Origin: Pithys albifrons albifrons
Taxonomy: Eukaryota; Chordata; Aves; Passeriformes; Thamnophilidae
Assembly (NCBI RefSeq): GCF_047495875.1
Contig: NC_092474.1
Location: 6,589,001 to 6,653,000, forward strand
DNA: 64,000 bases
Direction of reading: 5' to 3'
Shown here one piece after another: positions 24,701-36,800 of the stretch. How positions within the stretch are numbered: position 1 is the first letter of the stretch; every line of letters begins with the position of its first letter. The translations under genes and the position numbers were made by a program. The notes below the pieces were generated by a model. It had not been told where the DNA came from and ran no database searches. It worked only from the letters and a program-made list of their open reading frames with translations.

Positions 24701-25117
24701 GGTTAAACGGGTGTTTGGGGACATTGGGCTGTTACCTCCACGACTGGCACAGCACACAGGGCCACCCCCAGCCCCAGGGCCTGGTGCCACCGGCCGCGGG
24801 CACCCGAGAGGCCTCGTCTGCTCACAGCGGCCAGCACTGGGGCACTGCGCCTGTGGAGGCAAAGGAGAGCTGAGCAGAGAGCAGGGCACGGGGGAGCAGG
24901 AGAGAGCTGGGCACGGAGCAGCAGCTCCCCCGGGCCCGGTCGATCCCTGAGGATGGAGCAGCAGCTCCGCAGCCCCAGCCCCGCCGCCCCCGGGCCCGGT
25001 ACCAATACCTGAGGATGGAGCAGCAGCTCCGCAGCCCCAGCCCCGCCGCCCCCGGGCCCGGTGCCAATACCTGAGGATGGAGCAGCAGCTCCGCAGCCAC
25101 CTCGCGCCCGCCGCCAT
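21789..25117 (-). CDS. DIABLO: Diablo/SMAC, mitochondrial IAP-binding protein
   Basis: Pro-apoptotic intermembrane-space protein that binds IAP BIR domains after release. Six coding exons: 25117-25071, 24850-24736, 24547-24416, 23191-23081, 22939-22843, 22003-21789; 238 aa (human 239). The Arg-rich mitochondrial presequence ([10 protein letters not shown]...) runs to about residue 48. The mature N-terminus would start at Ala49 with the IAP-binding tetrapeptide AVPV (AVPI in human). The helical-bundle core follows: [62 protein letters not shown]. The protein ends PYLRED, like human AYLRED. Exon 3 has tandem CAGs at its acceptor, so one or two glutamines may vary. The promoter is CpG-rich. Two CR1 fragments lie in intron 3. 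Confidence 0.95.
23334..23664 (+). mobile_element. 5'-truncated CR1 LINE fragment
   Basis: Shows the CR1 3' end: a GGAATGGGCTGCCCAGAGAG block, CCATCCCTGGAGGT, TTGGACTTGATGATCTCAGAGG, and the terminal ATTCTATGATTCTATGATTC octamer tail. It lies in DIABLO intron 3, antisense to the gene. Confidence 0.92.
23900..24187 (+). mobile_element. Diverged CR1 LINE fragment
   Basis: Contains [27 protein letters not shown], CCATCCCTGGAAGTGTCC, GGTCCCTTCCAACCC and a terminal CATGATTCTGTAA. This is the CR1 3' region, more diverged and of a different subfamily from the copy at 23334-23664. Also in DIABLO intron 3. Confidence 0.88.
24948..25098 (-). repeat. 62-bp tandem duplication of DIABLO exon 1/donor
   Basis: Copies of a 62-bp unit begin at 24948, 25010 and 25072. 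The 25072 copy starts inside DIABLO exon 1. Each intronic copy repeats the exon 1 end; the 25010 copy keeps an intact CAG|GTATTGG donor (GT at 25008-25007), while the 24948 copy has lost it (CAG|GGATCG). Confidence 0.85.
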
Positions 25118-25215
25118 CTTGGGCCGCGCGCCCGGCGCGCGCAGTGACGTCACGGGCAGGGGGCGGGACCGGCGCGTGAGGGGCCGTGAGGGCGATGGCG
25201 GGAACGGGAGCGGGA
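25100..25215 (-). promoter_or_regulatory. DIABLO CpG promoter region
   Basis: Very CpG-dense (GGGCCGCGCGCCCGGCGCGC) with GGGGCGGGA GC boxes and a TGACGTCA CRE palindrome at about 25145-25152, directly upstream of the DIABLO ATG. Confidence 0.6.
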
Positions 25216-25259
25216 CCGGAGGGGAACGACAGCGCTGAAGCACCTGTTGGCTTTGTTCA

Positions 25260-25500
25260 CCCAGAGAGTTAGGTAGATATTGTTAATTTATTAGTTTTAT
25301 TTTTCATTTATTTATTTCCCATTAATTTGTGGTTATTTCCTTTCGTTTATTTATTTATTTATCGTGTCTAAATTTATTTTTTCATTCATTTATTTATTTC
25401 CCGTTAATTTATATTTATTTTTATTTCTTTGTTTTGTTTCTTACTTTATTTTTCATTTATTAATTTAGAGGGATTTTATTTATTTGTTAACTTAGTTTAT
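25260..25500. repeat. ATTT-rich low-complexity tract
   Basis: Long run of TTTATTTATTT-type units between the DIABLO promoter and an LTR-like element. Confidence 0.75.
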
Positions 25501-25790
25501 TGAAGTCCTGCCATTGCTTTATGAGCGTGGCACTAATTAGCATGAGAGAATCATTAACCAATAGAAGATAGAATACTAACTAATTAGAGAACTATGTAGC
25601 AAATAAGCACTAATTCCTTTGTTTGCGAAAATGGATTAACAGTAAAAAGTTTTGATGGTTGGGTGCTGGCTTTGTGGAAGCCTCCCCCTTGTACCCTGTG
25701 TAGAATAAACAACATCTCCTTTCTCAACAAAACTCTGAGTTTGGAGAGCTCCCAAAACTGGCAGCGCTGACACACCACGGTCTGGTTTCC
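25500..25790 (+). mobile_element. Possible solo LTR (endogenous retrovirus-like)
   Basis: This AT-rich block holds a CCAAT box (AACCAATAG near 25557) and then the R-like string TTGTACCCTGTGTAGAATAAAC with a poly(A) signal at 25704-25709. A CT-rich segment and a GAGAGCTCCC stretch follow. That order (promoter elements, AATAAA, short tail) is LTR-like. No coding sequence, primer-binding site or target duplication could be defined, so the boundaries are approximate and the assignment tentative. Confidence 0.35.
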
Positions 25791-26463
25791 ACAGGAGCTG
25801 CTCCCCACCCTGATTTAACTCATTTTGTTGTTCAAGACTACATGATGCTGCTTTGATTTGGTTCCACTAGTGATAACCCCACCTTCTCCAGCAAAGGTTT
25901 CCTGTGTAATTCCATACAAAAGCTTTACTTAATTAAATCTATTTTTATTTACAGCAGAAATCCCTATCTGTTCTCTGAGACTCCGTAGCACAGCACAGGT
26001 TACTGTGTGAGGCAGTGCTGTACCACAGGCACATCCTTTATGTATCTACATGCTTTAAATATTTGTTAAAGTCCTGGCACGCCTGAGAACACCAGGTAAC
26101 AATCCTGTAGCTGGTGTGGTGTTGGTGCCCTTGTGCCTCACAAAACTAGTGAGAGGGAAACCCAGTCCTGGTTTGAAATGTCTTTTTCCAGGACTTCTGA
26201 AAAAAATGACAAGTAATTTCTGTATCTCTGCCTTCACACCCTTAATGAGGCAGAGTTGGACAAGGCAGGACTTGTTTGTTGAGATGTTGGTGTGTTGGAA
26301 TCGTGTTGCGTCCCTCCTGTCCCTCTCTAGGCAGGGTGAGAATCTCAGGAGAGGCTTTTAAATGTTCCAGGGAACAGAGGCAAATATCCAGGGAGACACA
26401 AAGAATCTGCAGGAGCCACAAAGATCAGCAAGTGCATGCTGGTGGAGACCTTTTCTTTTAACC

Positions 26464-26469
26464 TTTATT
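26464..26469 (-). promoter_or_regulatory. Poly(A) signal of small membrane-protein gene
   Basis: TTTATT on +, AATAAA on minus, about 165 nt after the stop codon at 26635-26633. Confidence 0.55.
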
Positions 26470-26632
26470 GTTTGTACATAAGAAAATGAGGCTGTGGTGG
26501 GGCAGCAAGGACACGAAACACTGGCAGGTTTGGCGCGGGGGGAAGGGGCGTCCATCCCGCGGGCCGAGCGCTGCGGAGCCGCTTCCCTCTGGAAAGCTGG
26601 TGGGAGCAGAAGCAGGAACAGGAGCAAGAACC

Positions 26633-28204
26633 TCATTTGAGCACCAAGAAGTAGGTGGTCCAGCCAGCGAGGAGCAGGGCCCCGAGCAGCACCGTGTAGC
26701 TGAACAGCACGAAGGCCAGCAGCTCCCTCAGCACCCTGAGGACGTGGATGGCGAAGGACTCCGGCATCGCTCCCTCCGGCAGGTACGATCCCTGGGGCTG
26801 GTGCTCCTGCTCCCCTCTTCCTGCAAGCACAGTGACAGGGCAGTCTTCCCAAGCAGAGAGACTGGAATTCACATTTACTCCCCAGGGGATTTGCTGTGGG
26901 GAGGAACCTTGTGATGTCCACCTGGAATATTTTAGTGTCCGATGGGACTTGTCTGCCTGCTCAGAGTCCTGTGCAGGGTTGGAAGACAGTCTGGGAGCTG
27001 AGCAGAGTCTCCCAGTCAGGGCTGGTGATGAAGCAGATGGAGATACAGACACAGGCAGTGGGCACAGCCATGTGGGCGAGGCCAGGGGCTCCTGCAGAGC
27101 CCGGCTGGCTCTTGGAATCCTTCCCCAGTGTCTGGGTATCCAGGAAGCCTCAGGATCAGAGCGGCCGCTGATGGTGCATTACCAACAGCGTGTTCTGATC
27201 AGTGGTCAATTCCTCCAAGGAAGCCACCATTAATATTTAATTATATAATTGCATCTAATGGAAATACTGGCACAAGCTGAGCCTTTTGTTTAAGAATGAC
27301 GAAAACTGAGGCTTAAATACAAGTTTGCACAGGCAAATATTTATATCTTCTGTTAAAAATAACCTTTAAATGGGAGACATGGGGTAAGATGCTTTAGAAT
27401 TCATCTTCTAGCTTTATTATAAAGTCACACTTGCTTTAGAAGTGATTGCTCACTTGTTAGTTCAAAATTAAATCTAAACTCTTTCACAAAAGTTGTTTGC
27501 TCCGTAGACTTAAAGCTGTGAAGACCCACCTAAAAAATCTATCGTCTCTCCAATTTACATGTTCTTTTAAATTTTTACCTCAGCTGTGCCAGATCAAAAA
27601 TATCCACAGCCTTGGTCAAGTACATATAAAGGAGTTTAAACCAGACTTAACATAAACCAAACTCAAAGGGATTATTTCTTGTCTAAGCAGCCAAAGTAAA
27701 CTGAATTCTCATCCTGCCACTTAGAATGTTTTTTTCAAGAACTCTTCTGATAAAGAGTTCACTTTTTGCTGTTGTTAAAGGGTTCAGTCATTTCATTCTA
27801 AGCTCAGGCACATGTATAATGTATAGAAATTATTTCATTTTTAAACCAGCAGTGGTTTCAAAGCACTGAAGTTTTCCATCCATGGGCTTTAAGAGATTTC
27901 TGGTTATCTAGAAACATACTGAAAAAGAAATAAACTACTTACCCAGGCTGTGGTTCCTCAGGATGCTGTTTCTCCCTGTCTGTCCTGCAGCTGTCCCTGG
28001 AGTTGCTGGTTCAGAGGGTTTGTGCTGAGGGGGCTGCTCGGCCGCGCCGTGCCCGGAGCCGGCAGTGCCAGGGCGTGTGTGCAGGGCTGATGTGCAAGGT
28101 GTGGTCAGGGCGGCTGATACGACACAGCGCGTCGTGCTGGGAGCAGCCAAACAGCTGCCCTGCCCCAGGGGCTGCTGGAAACAGCATTTCCTCAGGCTCA
28201 GCAC
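26633..28204 (-). CDS. Unrecognised small tail-anchored membrane protein
   Basis: Two exons with matching phase: 28204-27943 (start uncertain) and 26820-26633, joined G|GA through a CTGG|GTAAGT donor and a CTTGCAG acceptor. The product is about 149 aa. The N-terminal part is low-complexity, rich in Pro, Thr, Ala and Gly, ending RNSILRNHSLG. The last 60 residues contain PESFAIHVLRVLRELL and a strongly hydrophobic segment (about 121-148, LLAFVLFSYTVLLGALLLAGW) ending FLVLK. This implies a C-terminal membrane anchor with an amphipathic lead-in helix. I do not recognise the family. The ATG at 28204 is simply the first in frame; an acceptor near 28093 could instead start the exon, with further 5' exons upstream. 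Support: good splice pair, clean TM segment, nearby AATAAA. Confidence 0.5.
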
Positions 28205-28249
28205 CAGGGCTGGGGGTTACCAGGTCAAAACCTGCAGTGGGTTAGTTGG

Positions 28250-30650
28250 AGGGATTTCCTCTAAAAAATACATCATCTTAGACTTTTTGCTATGTTGTCT
28301 GGCAGGCTGTTGTGCCTCTTGCTCTGTTCCCTGAGAGCCCTGAGCAGCTCAGGAAGGAGGAGGAGGGTGCTCACACACAGCTGGGGCTGCTCCCAAGGGT
28401 GGGACTGTGCAGAATGAGCCTGACTCTTCTACAGAAAGGTTGGGCTGAAGGCAGCCCAGTGCCTGCACTGACTGGGTCACTGTTGAGTGTCACCCTTGCC
28501 CTCCCAGGGGGTCATCCCGACCTTTCAGAGCAGCTCCCTTGCCGTGAGGGCAGAAGGGAGCCAGGCTGTGTGTTTATTTTCAGCAAAACTGCTTTCTGAT
28601 AAAGCTGTATGAAAAGTGAAAGTCTTTTAGGGTAGAGGTTGGGTGATGTTTTTTTTTATTTGCTGGTAATGCAGACAGCAAAGAGAAAGAGGATTATGTA
28701 CTGCAGATCAAATCTCTTACCTACAAAGATATTATGATGTAGAAAATGGCCCCTTAATTTAATTAGGCTCTCTTGTTATCAAATTATTACCCTCATGGTC
28801 AGCAGGGCCTTGGACAGAAGCAGAACATCATCAGCTGCTCAGGAAGCCTGTTAAGTAGTAATTGCTCCTCCAGGGAATTGATAAACGTCAGGCTGGGTTT
28901 TATTTTGTTGTTGTTGTTGGGTAGTTCCAGGCAAAGACTTTCTGTGGCTGGAGTGGCCACCCAGCTTGGTGCTGGTGCAGGCCCCAGGCTGCAGAACTAC
29001 AGCCAGCAGTGTTGGAGAGTTTACCGAGTGTCTGGGTTTGGCCTCCAGTGTTACCAACAAACATGTTTTGCTGGCCCAGGTGGAAGGGTAAGTCAGCTGG
29101 GGAACTGGGGCTTTGCATGGTGTCCTTTATTCACCTGTGGTGTGGCTTTTACACAGCATGACCTCAGTTCATAAACCAGCCTGATCAGGGCCAGTCATTT
29201 CCTTGGGATGGTTAAATTTGTAAATCAAATAAAAAAGTCTAGAAATGTCAATACTACAAAGACCCTCCAGGCCAAGCCAAGGACACTACAAGGATTGCAC
29301 TGAGTCACTTGGTTTCTTGTTTTCCTCTGCACATCTAATTTTGGATTCAAAGCTAATTCAATTTTCTTTTTAAATACTCTGAGTGAAACTGCAGAATAAT
29401 GCAGAGCAAAGCATTCCATATTTGCTCCTTGCATCATTGTCAAAGTTGCAGCATTTTTTGGTTTTTAAGTCTCCAAGTTGCCCACCTATGTGAGGTAAAA
29501 GGTCTCCAAAGACTGAAATTGTCTTTTTCTTTAAAAGTCAAGAAATCCCATGGATATTTCTGATGTAGTATGTTAGGTGGCAGAACAGAATGAAATTTGG
29601 TATGAGCTAAAGAAAAAACATCCAGATATTAAAAAACAGTTTCACTTTAAATAATTGAGTTGTTCTGGGGCAGGGGGAGAAGAACACAGCACAGGGGTTT
29701 GGTTTATTTATTTTTATATTCCAGAATGAGAGTGCAAACACTTCCAAAAAAAGATCAAATAAGTCTTTATTTTATTCTAATAAATGGAATTAAACAGACA
29801 GAGGGGCTCCAGGAAGGGGCTCCTTTGGCAGAACTCAGGAAACAACAGACCAAAACCCACCACAGTCACAACTATGATAACTTGGAAAAATGAAGGAGTT
29901 TATTTGGATGCATTATGCAGGATAGCTAAGAGCAGAAATGCTTGGTAAGAGAGTGAGATTTAAGGTGTGGAGTGTTTTGGGGTTTTTTTGAGTTATCTTT
30001 AGTAGTGTTAGAAGCCTGTGAGCACCATGACTGTGCCCCCAGCAGCACAGGCACCAACAAAGCCTCTGCTCTGCCTCTGGGAGCTGCCCCGGCACACTCT
30101 GGCTCAGCAACACCAAGGGCCCAGCCACCAAGCCCGTGGAAAATTCCAGGGTGTAAGTTTGAGCTCTACAACACCTTGTGACAGCAAAAACCACAGTTTA
30201 TAACCTGGACAGGGGGGTGAAAAACGTGTCTGTTTTAAACCTGCTGTTTACTGGGTCCCTGTTGTTGCTATTTTTGGCCCAAGTGCCACATGGGGAGTGT
30301 CTGTGTGTCTTCAACCCTCAGCTGATGACACAATGATGTAATTCATACTCTGGGGTAGCTTTCCACAGTCAGGTGGGTGTACCTGGGACAAACAAGCCAC
30401 CTCACAGCAATCCCTGTGGGGGCAAGTGCAGTAAAAGGCTCAAGGACCAGAGTTAGAGCTGTGTACAGATCTCTGACAAACACAGCCCGTGCATCCATGG
30501 AATGTGTCAGGCACCAGAGAGCCTGGAAATACTGGTATGAAATCAGGAGCAGAGAAGATCCTGTCTCTATCTCCCCCTAAAACTAAACTGGAAGAAAAAA
30601 AAGCAGCAATTTGCCAAAGAGAAGGACCCCCCTACTCCCCCCCATGCTTG
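28250..30650. other. Intergenic, no supported gene
   Basis: AT-rich sequence without an exon series, CR1 copy or RNA gene that I can support. AATAAA occurs by chance several times (for example about 29227). Confidence 0.4.
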
Positions 30651-30670
30651 GTTGCCATGTCAGACCATTG

Positions 30671-30676
30671 TTTATT
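30671..30676 (-). promoter_or_regulatory. VPS33A poly(A) signal
   Basis: TTTATT on +, AATAAA on minus, about 210 nt after the VPS33A stop. Confidence 0.6.
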
Positions 30677-30886
30677 CCATCATTAGTGCCTTCCAGCACC
30701 ACTTGTCTGTCAGGAAGTTCCACAAGCCCCTGGAACACAAGTGAAGGATGAGGGTCACTGCATCACGAGCTGCTCTCAGGAGAGCTCCTTTCACTGCTGT
30801 GGTTCTCCAAAGTTCAAGCAGCAGTGCCAGGACCAGCCATGCCTGTGTCACACAGGGCCTCTCACTTCAGTCTCTCACCACACACC

Positions 30887-33800
30887 CTAGAAAGGGGCAG
30901 GCTCCAGTTTTTCCATCAAGGATTTGATCCAGGTGGTTCCATTGATGAGTTTTGTCGTGGCAATGACATACTCTGTGCCTCCATCTTCCATCTGGGACAG
31001 GAACCGCAGCGCCGCGATCTCTGCGTACGTCACCCCGCCCAGGAAGAACACCAGAGTCACCCTGTTCTCACCCTGCTGACCTGGGCAGGCACAAAAGGGA
31101 CAGGATTTTCACACCTCCTGTGCAACAACTGTCAGTCAAACTCAAATGACCTAAAACTGAACTACAGAATTGGAGGAAAAATATATTGGGTGAAATAGCA
31201 GGTTTGGGGCCCAGAAATGCAGACTCTGCTCCCACCTCTGCAGTCTCTACAGGATGTGCTTCTGCCTGACCAGTTTTAATGCTGGGAGAGGGAATGCTGA
31301 CATTCTTTGTGAAGTAATTTTATATACTAAAGTCAGAGTGTCAGGTTAGGGTTTGTTTTAGTACCCTGATGGGGAGTTAAACAATTTGCCAAAGGATGGT
31401 CAGTGAGATCTAACACTTCTGTGGGACAGGGAGATGAGAGCGGGGCCTGGACTCTCCCAGCCCTATTCCATCCTAAGAGAGATGCATTTCCCTGTAAAAC
31501 ACAGGAAAACAAGGCAGAACTTACGCTTTTTCTGAAGGCCAGTTGGTAACTGCTGCCTCTCCTCGAAGTGGGGCCCTGGCAGCATCTTCAGCACCTCCTC
31601 GATGCTCCTCCAGCCCGGGCGGGCCAGGAGCTGTGCCAGGCGCACGCTCAGCGGGGCGTACCCGCTGTACACATACGAGATGTCATTGGGGTTCTGCGGG
31701 GCAGGGGGCAGCAGGTCAGAGCCCCTCACACCACGAAATTATAAACAAAATCACATGGAAAAAGAAGGTTTTCCTGCCACATGTAATTCTGCAGTTACAT
31801 GTAATGTTCACTGCTGGTTTGTCTGTTCACCAGCTGCCAGGGCCTGGTTACCTGCTCGTTAACATCATCCATCCACAGGCGCAGGGTTTTCCTGATCGTG
31901 GGGTAGTTATTCCTGCTACTTGTCTGAGGTTTCAGCAGTCCAGCCTTTTCCAGGTTGTTTAAGGTCAAGATATGTTCATAGCCATAAGTCTGCAATGTGA
32001 CAAAATCATCTTCAATACCATGTCAGTAACCCATGAGCACACCATTAAAAAAAAAAAAGAAAATATACTAATTCTAAAAAGGTGTTTAAAAAAGCTTTTT
32101 GGGTAGAGTGTATCACATTTAGAGTGTTTAAATCATAACAGTAAAAAGGGCAGTGATTAAACCTCTGTATCCAAGTGTAACATGCACTGCTGTCAGCCCG
32201 GACAGACTCCCAGTGCTCCCTCTGTGCACACTGGAACTCAACACTACCCATGTGTAACATGTGTCTGCCTACAGTGCAAGTGCTGTAGAGCTGAGCATTC
32301 AATATGGATTCTCTCAGGACCCCAACCTGGAGAATCTCTCTCTTGTAATGGTCCAGAACCTTCTGCTTCAGCCCACTGTTGCACACGGATTGCAGGCAGA
32401 CGAGACGCAAGATCTTGATTAAGGGGTGCTTCTGAGCTATGCAGTCTTCAATATAATTGTTAACCTATTAAATAAAATACATGAACTGTTACTTAAAGAA
32501 CTGTTAAAGTGCCTGTAAGACCTGGAAAGAAAGATTGGGTTTGCTTAATGTCTCCAAAGCAGCAAGAAAGGGGTGCAGCTGCTCTCCAGGCATCTCCAAA
32601 ACAGTGACCCAGCACTGGTTCCACTTGGGCCCACCTAGAGCATGGCAGTTCCACAGTCAGCAGCCACTTTGTCTGAGGCACTGAAAAATTCATATTAACC
32701 ATCTTCAATGTTTCACCAATCCCTCACAGCACACAGTGTACAGCTCAGACCCCCCCTGGCTGTACAAGGGCAGGGACAGATAATTCAGCAAGGCACATCA
32801 CCAGACATCATCTACATCAGATGTTCCCTCTCTCAAAAAAACCCAAATGAGGAAAATACATTTTTTGAAGGCGTAGGAGTCGCTAATTGTCATTATCTAC
32901 CTACCTTGTCTGTGTCTATTCCAGACATGAACTCTTGCTCCACTGTCAAATTATCAAAGAAATCTTCAGATGCTTCAAGAAAAGAACAACAATCAATACA
33001 ACAGCAACAGACAGCTTATTTTCTACTTTTAACCTTTCAGCAGAGATGCACTGGATGGATCAAAGCCCATTTCTGCCAGGCTGAGAGGTGCCCATCAAGT
33101 CACCTGTGCCCTGGCTGCACTCGAGGCGTGCAGGGCCTGCTGAGGACACACTCACTGGTGATGTCCTTGATGAGCTCGGCGATGGAGGTGTGGTTGGCCA
33201 GCGAGCTCCGGGCCGCCTGCATGTGGGGCAGCTGCGACACAAACTGCTTGATCTCCCCGACCGTCTTGGCGTGGTGCCTCTCCTGCAGGAAGGACCACTT
33301 GGGTTAGGCCCTGTTCATGTCAGGAACACCAGCTGGGTATTTATCATGAAAAACTGTTTTACTGTACTCACTGCACCTGCAGGAGTCAGAGATATGTGAC
33401 CTTTTAGATGAAAGACTTTAAATGCTTTTACTAAGTCACAGCATAACCTGTAACAGCAGTTGGATCACTGGGAGAGGCAGGACATAATACAGCAGTATCA
33501 TCAGACTGTTTTTGTCCATTATACCAGTGCTGCAAATCACTTTATCCACCTATGTCTGACTCCAGCCATCACCATCTGCTCCTCCATTTCCCTACCAGAG
33601 AAAACTCCCTTTTTTACACAAAGAGGAATTACTTTGCTGGCTGAGTGTAAACCTGCAGCTCCAAGCCAGTGCTGTCAGGGCTGGGGGACATCTCCCCTTG
33701 GAGCAGCAGTGGAAGGTGCTGGAGCTGGGCCACTCACTGGCCCTGGCTGCAGCCATGCCTGGGCTCTGAGCCAGGATGGGCCAAACCCACACAGAGTTCA

Positions 33801-36800
33801 GCTCTCAGAGCAGTCCAGAGGGCTGCACTGCATGTGGGCTACTTGCCTCTTGCTGCAACTTGGAATAAAAATAATAATAACTTGACTCATATGAGAAGGA
33901 TTTAAATGGGCAAGTGCAGGCAGGAGAGTGATAATGATGGAGCCTGCAATTTAAGAAGCCCTCTGCTGCCAGTATGCTGCTGTTTCATTATCACCTATTA
34001 CCACTGACAATTTCTTAAAATTCTCTTTTTTTAAAAAACAGTCAGTATGAGTAATCCAGCTCTAGCACCCCCAGCACTGATCCTGCAGAAACAAACATGT
34101 ACTAGGGGAGGAGGCTGAGCACTCAGCACTTCAGTTAAGGTACAGCTACCTCACCTTAGATGTGGCAGCGGTGAAGGGGCTAAAATACACACAGGAAATA
34201 AAATCAAAGAGACTAACAAGTTCTCTTTGAGAATCCCCATGAAGTCTGAAAGCCAAGGTATGGGATCTCAGTTTCTTTATGAATCATCAACAGGATGTTT
34301 TCAAATAAAACCACAGACATGCCCCACACAGCTCTCCAGCTGTCTAAGGTGATACATGAGCATGAATTCACACTTCCAATCTCCTGCAAGGCAACTGTCT
34401 TTTCCACATTCCTACTGGGGTTTATGCCAGCCATAATAACCTGTTCTGGAGTTTTATTGCTTAAAGCCTTTTCTCTGCATCCTCAGTGAATACAAAGGGG
34501 AAAAGGACCTTTCAGTGAACAGGTAACAAGAGCAGCAAAGAGGAACTGAACAGCACACTAAAACTGAACTCTGACCTCCTGCAGAGGGAGGCAGCACCTG
34601 CCTGTCCTGCAGACTGAGGGAAGCAATTCCTCTTGTGGGAGCTTTGGGCTCATACAGCAGAAGGTGGTTTAGGCAAACTGTGATGAGAGGGAAAGCCCCA
34701 GAACAGAGGTGTGAGAAGAAGAGGGGGATCCACATTACTACAGGACTCTTGAGATTTGAACAACACCTACACAGAACAGAGCTGATCTTATCCCAGGGCA
34801 GGGGAACAGACTGGAGGGGCTTCTCAAGACTGCCTGGGGGATTACTGCATGGCAGCAGCCCAGGCACTGCCCTGCCGAGGGCAGACTGTGACTGATCTGA
34901 TGACAGGAACACCCAAGGGATGCACTGCTGGACACAGGCCTCACCTCAAAGGCTGCTGAGATGATCTTGGCCTTCTTGCTGAGCACTGAGCCCACAGCAT
35001 TGAAGTTCTTGTCGCGGATTTCGGCGTAGAGCTCCTCTGCAGAGTTCAGCTGCAGCTTCTTGGGCTCCGTGGGCAGGTCCTTCCCACCCTCGCTCTGCTT
35101 CTTCGGGGCAAACTTCTCGGGGGGCAGCTTCACATAAGCTACCAAATGCAGAGAAATAACCCTTATAAGGACTGGAACTTCACCACCAGAAGTTATGGTT
35201 AACAGGCTGAGGAAACAGAGCTGGAAACAGCTCTGAGCAGCAGAGCAAATATAAACACCCCTCAGTGCCTGGGTGTTAATTAGGGAGAGTCTCACTGTAC
35301 TCACCCAGGGACCTACACAAACACACGTGATCAGAACCCAAGTGCCAACTCCCCTGCTTTCAGAGAGGCTTGGAGACAGCCCTGCAGCCAGTCCAGTCCA
35401 GCAGGAGGGATCACAGCCCATAAATGCCCCTCTGGAGTTTTCTTACTATCTCCTGAAGAGCAAGAGCATGCTCTGCATGGCCTTTCACAAAATGTCCCTG
35501 TCCCCTCAGTGTGACACACGATCCAGCCAGGCTGGAGGCGCACACCTTTCTGCTTGTACAACACGTGTTCTGTCACTGTGTCTGCACCCAGCCAGCATCC
35601 AAAATATGCCCATTCAGTAACCACACACTGCTCAGCTCCCCTTCCCAGGCAAAAAGGTCCAGAGTGGGTCTTGATGGGCTCCAGCCTGGGACTGAACCAA
35701 CCCCGCACTTAGTTCAGCTGAGCTGCTCCCACATCACAGCCATTCAGTGAAGCAGAAATGCCCCTCACACACTGCAACCTCCCCCAGGGCTTGGGAAACC
35801 TCCCCCAGGGCTGAAGAACTGCCCCTTCCCCACAGCCCTCACTGTTCTGGATGCCGTAGATCTCGTCTATCAGCCCCTCGTAGGTCAGCTGCGTGGCCAG
35901 CGGGGTCAGCAGGTCCACGTTCCGGTCCAGCAGCAGCAGCGTGTCAAAGACAGGGAAGATGGAGTTCTGGCTCCCAGGGAACTCACGCTTCATCCTGATC
36001 ATCATGTTGGCCACATGCTGAAAGGAAATCACACCGGGCTTGTTACAGTGCAGGACACAGCAGATGATCTGAGCTCTGGGCCCTGCATGTGTGGGCACAG
36101 CCCTGGGTAATGGAGGGGAAGGGCAGGAGGTACAGACTGGCTGAGGTAGGGGGCAGGATGAGACTGAGAAAACAAAATCCTCCCCCACAGCTTGGCAAGA
36201 CAGCAACTGGCCACAGCACTGCCATCACCTCAAGCTGCTCCCTCACACCAAAAGGTACCAATTCACCCACAGGTCGATCAGAGAGAAGAGAAGGGGATAA
36301 GTGAGTGTTGTGGCTGGATTAAAAAAAACCCCAGAGATGCCTTTAACCAAACGCTCCTTAAGGCAGTTCCAAAGAAGAAGATGCAGTTTTTCAGCCTCAC
36401 CCGAGCACAGTCGCCCTTCCCAAAGATCTGTGGGATGGTTCCGTAGAGAGCCTGCAGTGTCATCAGCCCCTTTGCTGCGTGGTACAGACTGGTCTGGTCA
36501 CTCTCCAGGTAACATTCCTAAACAACAAGGAGGATTCTGATGGAAGGTGTTGATCCAACGTAGCTGCTTCCACGGCAGAGTGAGGTCCATGTGAACAGTT
36601 CAGAGGAGACTTAGGCTGGGGAATAAACTATGGCTGTTGGCAAATATGGGCTTTATTTGTGCCATCACTACATCAAACAGTACCCCAGACACCACAGTAT
36701 TTCTGAACCCCACACACCAACCCAGTTTGATGGAGCAAGAGCCAGAAAGTGACTGCAAGGAGCCTCCCCCACTAATTAGGCCAATCTGAGTGTCCAACAC

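Noticed and set aside
24365..25243. 292-codon minus-strand frame spanning DIABLO exons 1-3
   Set aside because: It reads through introns and the 62-bp duplicated block; the spliced DIABLO model fits the human protein.
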